64,000 nt of DNA from Siphonodentalium dalli (lineage: Eukaryota; Mollusca; Scaphopoda; Gadilida; Siphonodentaliidae): positions 93,351,980 through 93,415,979 of the forward strand of contig CP136063.1 in NCBI GenBank assembly GCA_032622095.1, read 5' to 3'. Shown one piece after another: positions 12,495-23,525 of this stretch. The notes under the pieces are model-generated. The model was given only the letters and a program-made list of their open reading frames with translations, had not been told where the DNA came from and did no database searches. A program made the translations under genes and the position numbers. Numbering within the stretch: the stretch's first letter is position 1; each line of letters starts with the position of its first letter.

Positions 12495-13432
12495 AGGTAC
12501 TCAATCCGGTTCGATGATACCCATATAATCAGATTCCAACATCATACATTTGTATTTAGAAAGGCTGCTTCAGTTACGTTATCAGAATTGATTAATTGCC
12601 CTAAAATAATGCTAACCACTGTCAACTAAAGTATACAATTGCCTGACATATGTTATTTATCAACATGTTGTTCTACAAAATTTGGCCTTATTATCAACAG
12701 AAAGCCTCTTGATTTTAGAGTTATCCATCTTCATCTGAAATTTGGTCCGAGACCGTGGGCCACTATTAATTCTTGATCGTGAAAAATAGTATATTTCAAA
12801 AATTGATATCTAATAACTCTGAGCTTTGATAGGTGGTGGGTTCCTCGACTCGTACCAAATATCTTTTACCCCCCAAGTCCAAATAAAGAGTAATGTGCGA
12901 GCATTAATTCAGGGGGCCCTTAATCAGATTATGCATCTTTAAATTCAAATACAGTTTAAAGATGCATAATCCGATTAAGTGCCCCTCATTTGCTATTTAC
13001 ATATACATGTATATGGAATCGGGGGGGGGGGGGGGTAAAAATATTTTAATCAAGTCAAGGGACCCACCTACATGTATCAAAGCTCAGAGTTATTAGATAT
13101 CAATTTTTGAAATTTTAATATTTATCACCATCGATACTTAATAGTGGCCCAGAAAAATTTGACGAGCCGACGGTCTCAGACCAAATTGCGGATGAAGATG
13201 GATAACTCTAAAATGAAGAGGCTTTGTGTTGATAATAAGGTCAAACTTCGTCGAACAGCATGTTGATAAATATAACGTATCAGGCGATTTTATACTATAC
13301 ATGTAGTTGACAGTGGTTAGCATTATTTTTGGGCAATTAATCGATTCTGATATTACTGAAGCAGCATTTCTAAAAAAAATGTTGTTGTTGGAATCTAATT
13401 ATATGGGGACCATCGAATCTGATTGAGCACCT
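12495..13432. mobile_element. AGGTACTC foldback element, TSD TTAA
   Basis: Long imperfect TIRs starting AGGTACTCAATCCGG (inverse of AGGTGCTCAATCAGA at the right). TTAA stands on both sides (12491-12494, 13433-13436), the target site of piggyBac and Kolobok elements. Much of the 938 bp folds back on itself, including TTGGAATCTGATTATATGGG near the ends and a central hairpin around 12905-12985. There is no coding capacity. A shorter relative at 52785-53263 has the same ends and the same TTAA. Confidence 0.8.
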
Positions 13433-13462
13433 TTAATAGCTATATGAGTTATATACACATAA

Positions 13463-13855
13463 GGCGACACCAATTTTTAAGTCCGGTTTATGAACACCTC
13501 CTACAACTTTTTTTCCATTTCATGAATTTTTTTTTTACTTGTTTGTCCCAAATTTTTTTTACACGCGTACTGATTTTCATGTGCTGTCGCATCCGGTTCT
13601 GCTTATGATCATTTGCAGATCCATATTTTCATGTATTTCATGACAAGAAATGTCTTGTTTGGTTCAGAATTTCATTCGAAAAGTTTTTTTTCACAATTTT
13701 TGTAAAATTTATGTAAAATTTCAAGATTTACTTGATATAAATTGGGGGGGGGGGACAATTTTTTTTTTTTTTTTTTTTTTTCCTCCTGCATCTACTTTTT
13801 TTCTCCCCACATCAGCCCACATGTTCGTAAACCAGACTTAAAAATTGGTGTCGCC
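13463..13855. mobile_element. PIF/Harbinger-like MITE, TSD TAA
   Basis: TIR GGCGACACCAATTTTTAAGT and inverse, flanked by TAA at 13460-13462 and 13856-13858. It lies only 27 bp beyond the TTAA element. Contains long G and T runs and is non-coding. Confidence 0.8.
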
Positions 13856-13858
13856 TAA

Positions 13859-15454
13859 TAGACATTTAAACTTTGAAAATTGTAGGTTTCCGGATGATAA
13901 CTTCAGTTTGTGTGATCATATCTGAACCAAATGTGGTATGTAAGTTTATCAGACCAAAATACAGGTCAAGTTCGAATATAGGTATGCTCCGCTCATTTTT
14001 GCGAGAGTTATGGCCCTTTTTCAACTTAGAATCGTGTTAATTTCTGGTTTCCGCATCATAATTTTAGTTTGTGTGATCAAATCTGAATCAAATTTGGTAT
14101 GATAGTTTATTATCCACCATTTCATGGGACACTGGTTGGATTGTTCTGAATTGTAGTATCGGATTTAGGGGACCTTGATATATTTTTCAGACAAGCTGAT
14201 GCCCCAAAGAAGCCACCTTTTCTCACATTTGCTGAAATAGTATCCAAAACATCAACATATCAAGAGCCATTAGACTGAATTAGATAAAAATATATCACTT
14301 GGGTCTGTTTAAGCTGGAAAATACTCAAAATTTGTATAATTTTCTGCTATTATATCTGCATACTAGCCTTTTTGCTGAATCGTGAATGCCGGTTATATTG
14401 CCGTGTGAAATCCTAGTACCAGATAACATTGTGTATGTACATGTATATAGCATACCACCTGAAAATGGCTTGAATATCACATACCAAAGCGGGGTGGGGG
14501 TGTGTGTGACACCCTCCTTGATCATAGTCTGTATTCTACAGGGTATGTTAACTGTTTCGAGTTGGTGCAATTAATGTGATTGTTTAATCTCTACCATCTG
14601 AAATCTATTTATAGCATATTTTGCTATCTGATCAATATTGCTACTTAGTACTGATATAAAACAGGATAAAGATGGTGTGTCTCTTTCCCGAATGTTCTGT
14701 TTACATGTACATTTGGGGGTTTATGAGTCAAATAATATCAGACAACATGTCCTTCTAACACTAAGAAATAATATGTTCTTATGAACCAGGACAAAATATG
14801 ACTATTTCTGGAGCATTACAGCACATTATTACAAATCTATATTTGTAAGCAGTAAGATAATGACGGGAAATATGTCCTCAGACTAAGAAATAAATTTTTG
14901 GTGTGTATTTCACACCACAGCTCATGTGTATACTCACATTAGTTTATGTCATTCAAAGGGAGAAACCCATTTAGAAAGTTTAAATGAGACAAAACTACCT
15001 CACTGTAGATGTAGTTGCAAGGTACAACATGTACATGTATTCTGGTAAATGACATTGGAACTAAAATAATGATTTTTGTGTCCACCGGTATGTCATGTAC
15101 CGGTACTAGTATACATTGCAACTACATGTACATGTAACTTGCCTAACATACCATATACATGTATGAAGAGGGACTTTGCAAGTGTTTTTTAATCAAAATT
15201 TTAACCCAACTCTTGTTGTCAGTAAGTTTTAACCCATGCAGTTTAATGAGTTTATATATTTATATATTACATGTGTTTCTATACATGTATTTTATCTTTA
15301 GTTAGTTTGTTGTCCTTGAATAAACTTGTATTGCTGCACAATCAGTTTCCTTAATGTTCTATTATACTAAAACAACTCCATTGATAACAATACCCCTGCA
15401 TCCCATCAAAATCTACTTCATTGCCATCCTCATCATTTCACTTTGGTATCCCCA
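13859..15454. other. body of copy 1, no gene; short direct repeat
   Basis: The block around 13885-13945 (GGTTTCCGGATGATAACTTC then GTGTGATCATATCTGAACCA) recurs diverged at 14045-14105, on either side of a GAGAGTTATGGCCC motif common in invertebrate repeats. Compared with copy 2, about 520 bp is missing near 14000. Otherwise nothing recognised. Confidence 0.5.
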
Positions 15455-16294
15455 CCCAGGTGTACCTTGGTGTTATTCACCCAGGTGTTCCTTGGTGTTT
15501 CCTACCCATGTGTACCTTGGTGTTTTCTTACCCAGGTGTAACTTGGTGTTTTCTTACCCAGGTGTACCTTGGTGTTTTCTTACCCAGGTGTACCTTGGTG
15601 TTTTCCTGCCCAGGTGTACCTTGGTGTTTCCTTACCTGGGTGTACCTTGGGGTTTTCTAACCCAGGTGCATCTCAATGGGAAATCCACCTGGGTAAGAAA
15701 ACACCAAGGTACATCGGCGTAAAAAAAACACCAAGGTATACCTGGGTTGGAAACATCAAGGTACACCTGGGTGGGGAACACCCAGGTAGGAAACACCAGG
15801 GTACACCTGGGTGAATAACACCAAGGTACACCTGGGTGGGAAACACCCAGGTAGGAAACACCAGGGTACACCTGGGTGAATAACACCAAGGTACACCTGG
15901 GTGGGAAACACCCAGGTAGGAAACACCAGGGTACACCTGGGTGAATAACACCAAGGTAACCTGGATGGGAAACACCCAGGTAGGAAACACCAGGGTACAC
16001 CTGGGTAAATAACACCATGGTACACCTGGGTGGGGAAACACCCAGGTAGGAAACACCAGGGTAGACCTGGGTGGGAAACACCCAGGTAGGGTACACCTGG
16101 GTGTGGTCACCTGGGTAATTACACCCAGGTTTACCCATACCAGGGTTTTTATCCAGTTTCAGGTGGGTAAATCATGGTAAAACCCAGGTTTCGCGGGGTC
16201 TTGATGGTTGGTGGATGTCTTGGTAGATAGATTTTTACCTGGGTTTCGGCCCAAAAAACCTGGGTGGATTTACCCAGGTACATTTTTATATGGG
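15455..16294 (+). repeat. right subterminal array of copy 1, self-inverting
   Basis: From 15455 to about 15665 the unit is CCCAGGTGTACCTTGGTGTT plus TTCTTA, about 27 bp. After a turn-over at about 15673 it runs as the reverse complement (ACACCAAGGTACACCTGGGT) to 16110, so the array can fold into a hairpin of roughly 200-bp arms. The last 180 bp lead into the terminal repeat. Long open frames here (up to 168 codons) come from the repeat period and are not genes. Confidence 0.85.
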
Positions 16295-16603
16295 AGAAGT
16301 AGCATATAAGTGGCCCGCACTTGTTCTTCAATCCCGTTGCCGACTGTGTGTATTTATATGCATATATGGCGAATAAATATGTTTAAACCAACAAGTCTTT
16401 CGACTTTTTGTTCCAGTACTAAGGAAAATGTATTGGTAAAAATGTCACAATCATAATGGATTGAAATTATGTTGTTATTCTGGTAGAGTTCTGTCATTGA
16501 CATTGTCATATAGATATCGCCTATTGTGGAAGTATGAATCTATTAACATTTTAAATTCCTTCAGAGATGGCGTTGCTACTATGTGGTTTGGTAACGCGTT
16601 CCA
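16295..16603 (-). pseudogene. C-terminus and 3' UTR of the interrupted LINE
   Basis: On the minus strand 16603 opens with WNALPNHIVATPSLKEF and continues through MLIDSYFHNRRYL to a stop near 16475. This is the WNxLPxxVV...FKxxLD end typical of Jockey/CR1-type retrotransposon proteins. It continues exactly from the RT fragment that ends FFTQRIIED at 32756. The remaining 180 bp down to 16295 is untranslated sequence with AACATATTTATTCGCC. The piece is trapped between the two giant-element copies and is the only DNA separating them. Confidence 0.85.
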
Positions 16604-17503
16604 CCCATATAAAAATGTACCTGGGTAAATCCACCCAGGTTTTTTGGGCCGAAACCCAGGTAAAAATCTATCTACCAAGACATCCACCAACCATTAAGAC
16701 CCCGCGAAACCTGGGTTTTACCATGATTTACCCACCTGAAACTGGATAAAAACCCTGGTATGGGTAAACCTGGGTGTAATTACCCAGGTGACCACACCCA
16801 GGTGTACCCTACCTGGGTGTTTCCCACCCAGGTCTACCCTGGTGTTTCCTACCTGGGTGTTTCCCCACCCAGGTGTACCATGGTGTTATTTACCCAGGTG
16901 TACCCTGGTGTTTCCTACCTGGGTGTTTCCCATCCAGGTTACCTTGGTGTTATTCACCCAGGTGTACCCTGGTGTTTCCTACCTGGGTGTTTCCCACCCA
17001 GGTGTACCTTGGTGTTATTCACCCAGGTGTACCCTGGTGTTTCCTACCTGGGTGTTTCCCACCCAGGTGTACCTTGGTGTTATTCACCCAGGTGTACCCT
17101 GGTGTTTCCTACCTGGGTGTTCCCCACCCAGGTGTACCTTGATGTTTCCAACCCAGGTATACCTTGGTGTTTTTTTTACGCCGGTGTACCTTGGTGTTTT
17201 CTTACCCAGGTGGATTTCCCATTGAGATGCACCTGGGTTAGAAAACCCCAAGGTACACCCAGGTAAGGAAACACCAAGGTACACCTGGGCAGGAAAACCC
17301 CAAGGTACACCCAGGTAAGGAAACACCAAGGTACACCTGGGCAGGAAAACACCAAGGTACACCTGGGTAAGAAAACACCAAGGTACACCTGGGTAAGAAA
17401 ACACCAAGGTACACCTGGGTAAGAAAACACCAAGGTACACATGGGTAGGAAACACCAAGGAACACCTGGGTGAATAACACCAAGGTACACCTGGGTGGGG
17501 ATA
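16604..17503 (-). repeat. subterminal array of copy 2 (inner end)
   Basis: Mirror of 15455-16294, with the same turn-over near 17225. It has two extra 27-bp units relative to copy 1, consistent with slippage in the array. Confidence 0.85.
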
Positions 17504-18662
17504 CCAAAGTGAAATGATGAGGATGGCAATGAAGTAGATTTTGATGGGATGCAGGGGTATTGTTATCAATGGAGTTGTTTTAGTATAATAGAACATTAAG
17601 GAAACTGATTGTGCAGCAATACAAGTTTATTCAAGGACAACAAACTAACTAAAGATAAAATACATGTATAGAAACACATGTAATATATAAATATATAAAC
17701 TCATTAAACTGCATGGGTTAAAACTTACTGACAACAAGAGTTGGGTTAAAATTTTGATTAAAAAACACTTGCAAAGTCCCTCTTCATACATGTATATGGT
17801 ATGTTAGGCAAGTTACATGTACATGTAGTTGCAATGTATACTAGTACCGGTACATGACATACCGGTGGACACAAAAATCATTATTTTAGTTCCAATGTCA
17901 TTTACCAGAATACATGTACATGTTGTACCTTGCAACTACATCTACAGTGAGGTAGTTTTGTCTCATTTAAACTTTCTAAATGGGTTTCTCCCTTTGAATG
18001 ACATAAACTAATGTGAGTATACACATGAGCTGTGGTGTGAAATACACACCAAAAAATTATTTCTTAGTCTGAGGACATGTTTCCTGTCATTATCTTACTG
18101 CTTACAAATATAGATTTGTAATAATGTGCTGTAATGCTCCAGAAATAGTCATATTTTGTCCTGGTTCATAAGAACATATTATTTCTTAGTGTTAGAAGGA
18201 CATGTTGTCTGATATTATTTGACTCATAAACCCCCAAATGTACATGTAAACAGAACATTCGGGAAAGAGACACACCATCTTTATCCTGTTTTATATCAGT
18301 ACTAAGTAGCAATATTGATCAGATAGCAAAATATGCTATAAATAGATTTCAGATGGTAGAGATTAAACAATCACATTAATTGCACCAACTCGAAACAGTT
18401 AACATACCCTGTAGAATACAGACTATGATCAAGGAGGGTGTCACACACACCCCCACCCCGCTTTGGTATGTGATATTCAAGCCATTTTCAGGTGGTTTGC
18501 TATATACATGTACATACCCAATGTTATCTGGTACTAGGATTTCACACGGCAATATAACCGGCATTCACGATTCAGCAAAAAGGCTAGTATGCAGATATAA
18601 TAGCAGAAAATTATACAAATTTTGAGTATTTTCCAGCTTAAACAGACCCAAGTGATATATTT
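17504..18662. other. body of copy 2, no gene
   Basis: Mirror of 14290-15454. The frame at 17829-18011 translates identically to its partner at 14939-15121, which shows how close the copies are, but it has no protein signature. Confidence 0.5.
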
Positions 18663-19897
18663 AAGAAATAAATACACGGTGTAGAGGTGTGTATGGTCAA
18701 GTTGTACCACAAAAAACTTATTGTAGGACGACGCGTAGCGGAGTCCTACAATCAGTTTTTTGTGGTACAACTTGACCATACACACCGATACACCGTGTAT
18801 TTATTTCTTTTGTAATACGACTGAAAGTTTATGGTCACAATTCGACTGAATAGTCAACGAAATACTGCGCTTTTTCGGTCTCAGGTGAGAAAACATTTCG
18901 TGGTGTAATTCGTATTGGGCGTACTCGATTTCTTTGCATGGAGTACTCTGGTAATCTTGTCTTGTCTTGTCTTGTCTTGTTATGAAATTCCCCCGTTGAC
19001 TTTTCGAGGCACCTCTTCTAGAAGAAGAGTAAATAATATATTCACGCCGCGCACAAAATTTACAAATTGATAATAAAGTGAATTGTCACAGTCACGAAAC
19101 CGAACGTCCTTAATTAGAATAGAAGCACAGTCGATGTCGAATTAAGAATAAATTTACGGAATTAGTTTTTTCCATAGGTTCGACCGTTCGTATGATAATT
19201 ATTATGGGTAATTTGTTTGCGTAAATAATCGTTGTGATTGGCTAAAAAACGATGTGTTTTCAGCAGCGCCCGTGCCTTTCATTTAAATTGTACAGGAAAT
19301 ACGATTGCGGTCATTTCTGTGTTGAACGTTGTTGGGACAACATGAATATGATCATCGACTATGGACCATTTTCCTTACACAAAGCGATCTAAATGATCTA
19401 GTTTACTAAACTAATCTTATTCCCCTTCTGTACTGGTGAACAAACGCTTTCATTTTCAACTTGATTCCGAAATATCGAATATGATCGAGATTCGAATCGA
19501 CAAATGCACAGCCCGGCCGCATGGATTTATTTTGTCATTTAATATTAAGTAACTTTCTTTGGTCGTAACATATATCAATATACCATAACATCATTTGGAC
19601 CATATTCATTGGCAACCAAACTGGTTTCACGCGACAAATCGCTAGAAAATTCGCAATATGTAGGAAAATTCAAAGGATTACGGGTGCGGGTGTACTCCGT
19701 TGATGCCCCGTTTGCGCGGAGTTAGAAAAGACGGGAAAAGTCGCGTGCGGCGATCTGAATAAACCGATTTTTTTCGTGGTACAATTGGAAATAGTAGAAT
19801 TGTACCACAAAACTGGAACGAGATAGCCATGGTAACTCGGGCCACTGGCCAATCAGGACATGGCTTTTAAGCATAGTTAGGCAGGGTCGTATTACAA
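18663..19897. mobile_element. AAGAAATA foldback element with head hairpin, TSD TT
   Basis: The insertion begins AAGAAATAAATACACGGTGT and ends GTCGTATTACAA. Copy 1 has the empty site (GATATATTTTTATC) and copy 2 has two extra T bases, so the duplication is probably TT. The first 147 bp (18663-18809) are a hairpin whose arms contain GTATGGTCAAGTTGTACCAC. The second arm is followed at once by TTTGTAATACGACTG, inverse to the right end. A CTTGT pentamer repeat lies at 18957-18981, and a second GTGGTACAATT/AATTGTACCAC inverted pair at 19776-19808. No coding region. Relative: 34429-35040. Confidence 0.7.
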
Positions 19898-20194
19898 TTT
19901 TATCTAATTCAGTCTAATGGCTCTTGATATGTTGATGTTTTGGATACTATTTCAGCAAATGTGAGAAAAAGTGGCTTCTTTGGGGCATCAGCTTGTCTGA
20001 AAAATATATCAAGGTCCCCTAAATCCGATACTACATTTCAGAACAATCCAACCAGTGTCCCATGAAATGGTGGATAATGAACTATCATACCAAATTTGAT
20101 TCAGATTTGATCACACAAACTAAAATTATGATGCGGAAACCAGAAATTAACACGATTCTAAGTCGAAAAAGGGCCATAACTCTCGCAAAAATGA

Positions 20195-20715
20195 GGGGGG
20201 GTGAAAAAATTTCTTCCGGCACGTATGCCGGGGTGGGTGGGTGGTCAAAGCCACCAACAAGCAATTTTTTCCGCAACTAAAAAAAAAAATTCCTGCTTGT
20301 TTTTTAGTGTTTTGGCAATGAGTTGGGCTTCAAAACCACTTTGAATGAGAGAAATAATGTAATTATAACTGGTAAACTGACTGCAGGCAGTTATCGTGTT
20401 GTATTTTGTTGCAAATTTTGAAATCCAAGATGGCCGCTGGCAGCCATGTTTTTTTGGCCGAATGACCTCAAAATGACTCATTCCTATTTACATGTCCATG
20501 TTAACATCCATGATAAATAGTATGCACAGAAATTCATATACAGCTGTTTACAGTGAATTTCCCCCCGCAAATCTCTGTTTTAGTGTTAAAAGGGTGTCAA
20601 AAAATGGTCGGAAAAAACTGCCGAAAACGGAAAAAAAATTGGCGAAATGATCGAAAGGGAAAAAATGCCATACGTGCCTGAATTTTTTTCCGACCCCCCC
20701 CCCCCCCCCCCCCCT
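20195..20715. other. about 520 bp retained in copy 2, missing from copy 1
   Basis: Copy 1 passes directly from GCTCCGC to TCATTTTTGCGAGAG. Copy 2 has G-rich and C-rich runs (20195-20202, 20694-20714) bounding extra sequence with the phrase AAGATGGCCGCTGGCAGCC. A deletion between the homopolymer runs in copy 1 is the simplest reading. No gene. Confidence 0.55.
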
Positions 20716-20852
20716 GCGGAGCACACCTATATTCGAACTTGACCTGTATTTTGGTCTGATAAACTTACATACCACATTTGGTTCAGATATGATCACACAA
20801 ACTGAAGTTATCATCCGGAAACCTACAATTTTCAAAGTTTAAATGTCTATTA

Positions 20853-21246
20853 GGCGACACCAATTTTTAAGTCTGGTTTACGAACATGTGGGCTGATGTG
20901 GGGAGAAAAAAAGTAGAAGCTGGAGGGGGAAAAAAATTAAAATAAAAAAAATTGTCCCCCCCCCAATTTATATCAAGTAAATCTTGAAATTTTACATAAA
21001 TTTTACAAAAATTGTGAAAAAAAAACTTTTCAAATGAAATTCTGAACCAAACAAGACATTTCTTGTCATGAAATACATGAAAATATGGATCTGCAAATGA
21101 TCATAAGCAGAACCGGATGCGACAGCACATGAAAATCAGTACGCGTGTAAAAAAAATTTGGGACAAAAAAGTAAAAAAAGATTTCATGAAATGGAAAAAA
21201 CGTTGTAGGAGGTGTTCGTAAACCGGACTTAAAAATTGGTGTCGCC
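20853..21246. mobile_element. PIF/Harbinger-like MITE (copy 2), TSD TTA
   Basis: Mirror of 13463-13855. GGCGACACC ends, with TTA at 20850-20852 and 21247-21249. Confidence 0.8.
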
Positions 21247-21280
21247 TTATGTGTATATAACTCATATAGCTAACTATTAA

Positions 21281-22213
21281 AGGTGCTCAATCAGATTCGA
21301 TGGTCCCCATATAATTAGATTCCAACAACAACATTTTTTTTAGAAATGCTGCTTCAGTAATATCAGAATCGATTAATTGCCCAAAAATAATGCTAACCAC
21401 TGTCAACTACATGTATAGTATAAAATCGCCTGATACGTTATATTTATCAACATGCTGTTCGACGAAGTTTGACCTTATTATCAACACAAAGCCTCTTCAT
21501 TTTAGAGTTATCCATCTTCATCCGCAATTTGGTCTGAGACCGTCGGCTCGTCAAATTTTTCTGGGCCACTATTAAGTATCGATGGTGATAAATATTAAAA
21601 TTTCAAAAATTGATATCTAATAACTCTGAGCTTTGATACATGTAGGTGGGTCCCTCGACTTGATTAAAATATTTTTACCCCCCCCCCGATTCCATATACA
21701 TGTATATGTAAATAGCAAATGAGGGGCACTTAATCGGATTATGCATCTTTAAACTGTATTTGAATTTAAAGATGCATAATCTGATTAAGGGCCCCCTGAA
21801 TTAATGCTCGCACATTACACTTTATTTGGACTTGGGGGGTAAAAGATATTTGGTACGAGTCGAGGAACCCACCACCTATCAAAGCTCAGAGTTATTAGAT
21901 ATCAATTTTTGAAATATACTATTTTTCACGATCAAGAATTAATAGTGGCCCACGGTCTCGGACCAAATTTCAGATGAAGATGGATAACTCTAAAATCAAG
22001 AGGCTTTCTGTTGATAATAAGGCCAAATTTTGTAGAACAACATGTTGATAAATAACATATGTCAGGCAATTGTATACTTTAGTTGACAGTGGTTAGCATT
22101 ATTTTAGGGCAATTAATCAATTCTGATAACGTAACTGAAGCAGCCTTTCTAAATACAAATGTATGATGTTGGAATCTGATTATATGGGTATCATCGAACC
22201 GGATTGAGTACCT
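21281..22213. mobile_element. AGGTGCTC foldback element (copy 2), TSD TTAA
   Basis: Mirror of 12495-13432, with TTAA at 21277-21280 and 22214-22217. Confidence 0.8.
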
Positions 22214-22813
22214 TTAAAATGAACTGTATCCAGTATAAACATGTTAAACCTGATAATTAATTAGAGCATGCAGTCCCTGTTGACATGTGGTATCCGCTGG
22301 TAATCTTACCACAGTAATATGTGTTAACTGTGATAACCAAGTTAATTGTTTTTACCACAAAAATTCTGAATTCTATCTAGACATTTTGAAACAATAAAAA
22401 AAAATTCTGGTGTGATTACAATGTCAACTTTAAAACAAAATTCATATAAACATCGCATGAAAAATACAGCCTAACTGCAAATGTGAGGTGGACCACATTC
22501 TGCGGCGGTATAACTGACTGCGGTTGATCGCATGAACACGCCTGAATACTGCAGTAATACCCGAGTAATATAAGGCGAGTTGATTAATTAAAGCATAGCT
22601 GTAATTTTACATGTATGTTCTATAGACTTTGTTGGGAAAGAGAATATAGCTGTGCGACAATGTTAATCCTGATGAGCTAAGTTAGAAATTTTTCAATCGA
22701 AACCTCATAAAAAAAAATATAAATTCAGTTCTCAATTTTCGAACACTTCTAGGAAATTGTTCAAAAATATTGTTAAAAGATGCCCATTCGATTTGACACT
22801 GTAAATATACCCT

Positions 22814-22943
22814 GTTCAAGTGTTCCTGCTAATGTGCTATGATGCGGTTGGGTCCTGCTTAATTGCTATGAATTGCACTACCCGCATCATAGCAATTCAG
22901 CAGGACCACCAGCATCATAGCATATTAGCAGGACCACTTGGCC
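22814..22943. repeat. GGTCCTGCTAAT hairpin (copy 2)
   Basis: Mirror of 11765-11893. 22218-22813 before it is non-coding, as in copy 1. Confidence 0.7.
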
Positions 22944-23358
22944 AGTGGTAAAATAGTTTGTTTTCCATACGGATATGTGTTTGCAAATAATCATGTAATG
23001 ATATCTAACATACATGTATATGATCCCATTTATAGGTTTTATTCATCACGGCCAGATAAACTTTGTATACAGACAGTTTTACCAAACTTAGAATTTTTAT
23101 TAGGTGCTTTCATTGTAGCTGTAATTACTAGTATTAAAAGAGTGCTCAATAAAGTTTGTTTTATCATTTATGCTCATTTGGAATTTGGATGCTATTTAAT
23201 TCTGTTTATCTATATAATTGGCTGCACTGCTAAATTTTGACTCATTTCAGTCATTTGATGTCAGTACATGTAGTTGTCCATCGAAATGGCGAACACAACC
23301 AAAGACAAATTACAAGAGGAAAGACAACAAATACATTTGATGTGCACTAAAACAGATA

Positions 23359-23523
23359 CAGTAGTGCCCTAAGAAATCGACCCCTTAACCACAGCAGAAT
23401 TATGTGTAACTTTCAGGATTTAGTCGGATATATGGCTTGTTGCCATTCATCGGAAAGCTCTCCCCGAGTTTAATACCCGTAATTCTGCTGTGGTTAAGGA
23501 GTCGATTAATTAGAGCATTACTG
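23359..23523. mobile_element. CAGTAAT MITE (copy 2), TSD TA
   Basis: Mirror of 11185-11349 with TA on both sides. Confidence 0.75.
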
Positions 23524-23525
23524 TA

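Larger units (their letters stand above)
1045..16294 (+). mobile_element. giant TIR element, copy 1 (15.25 kb, non-autonomous)
   Basis: The element starts CCCATATAAAAATGTACC and ends with the exact inverse. The perfect terminal inverted repeat is 28 bp and runs on into CCTGGGTG-type arrays at both ends. AG at 1043-1044 and 16295-16296 is the probable 2-bp target duplication. The body is matched base for base, apart from a few indels, by the reverse complement of 16604-32753; 13138-13323 and 14939-15121, for example, have the same conceptual translation as their partners in copy 2. Contents in order: left array, 45-bp minisatellite, LINE fragment, a series of MITE-like elements, right array. 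No transposase, integrase, polymerase or capsid-like frame is visible, so it must have been moved in trans. The TIR does not match any superfamily I can name. Confidence 0.85.

Noticed and set aside
15632-17266. Open frames of up to 168 codons rich in PGVPWCFLP-like repeats on both strands
   Set aside because: They lie wholly in the subterminal arrays, appear in several frames and strands, and result from a repeat period divisible by three without stops. There is no start context or domain.
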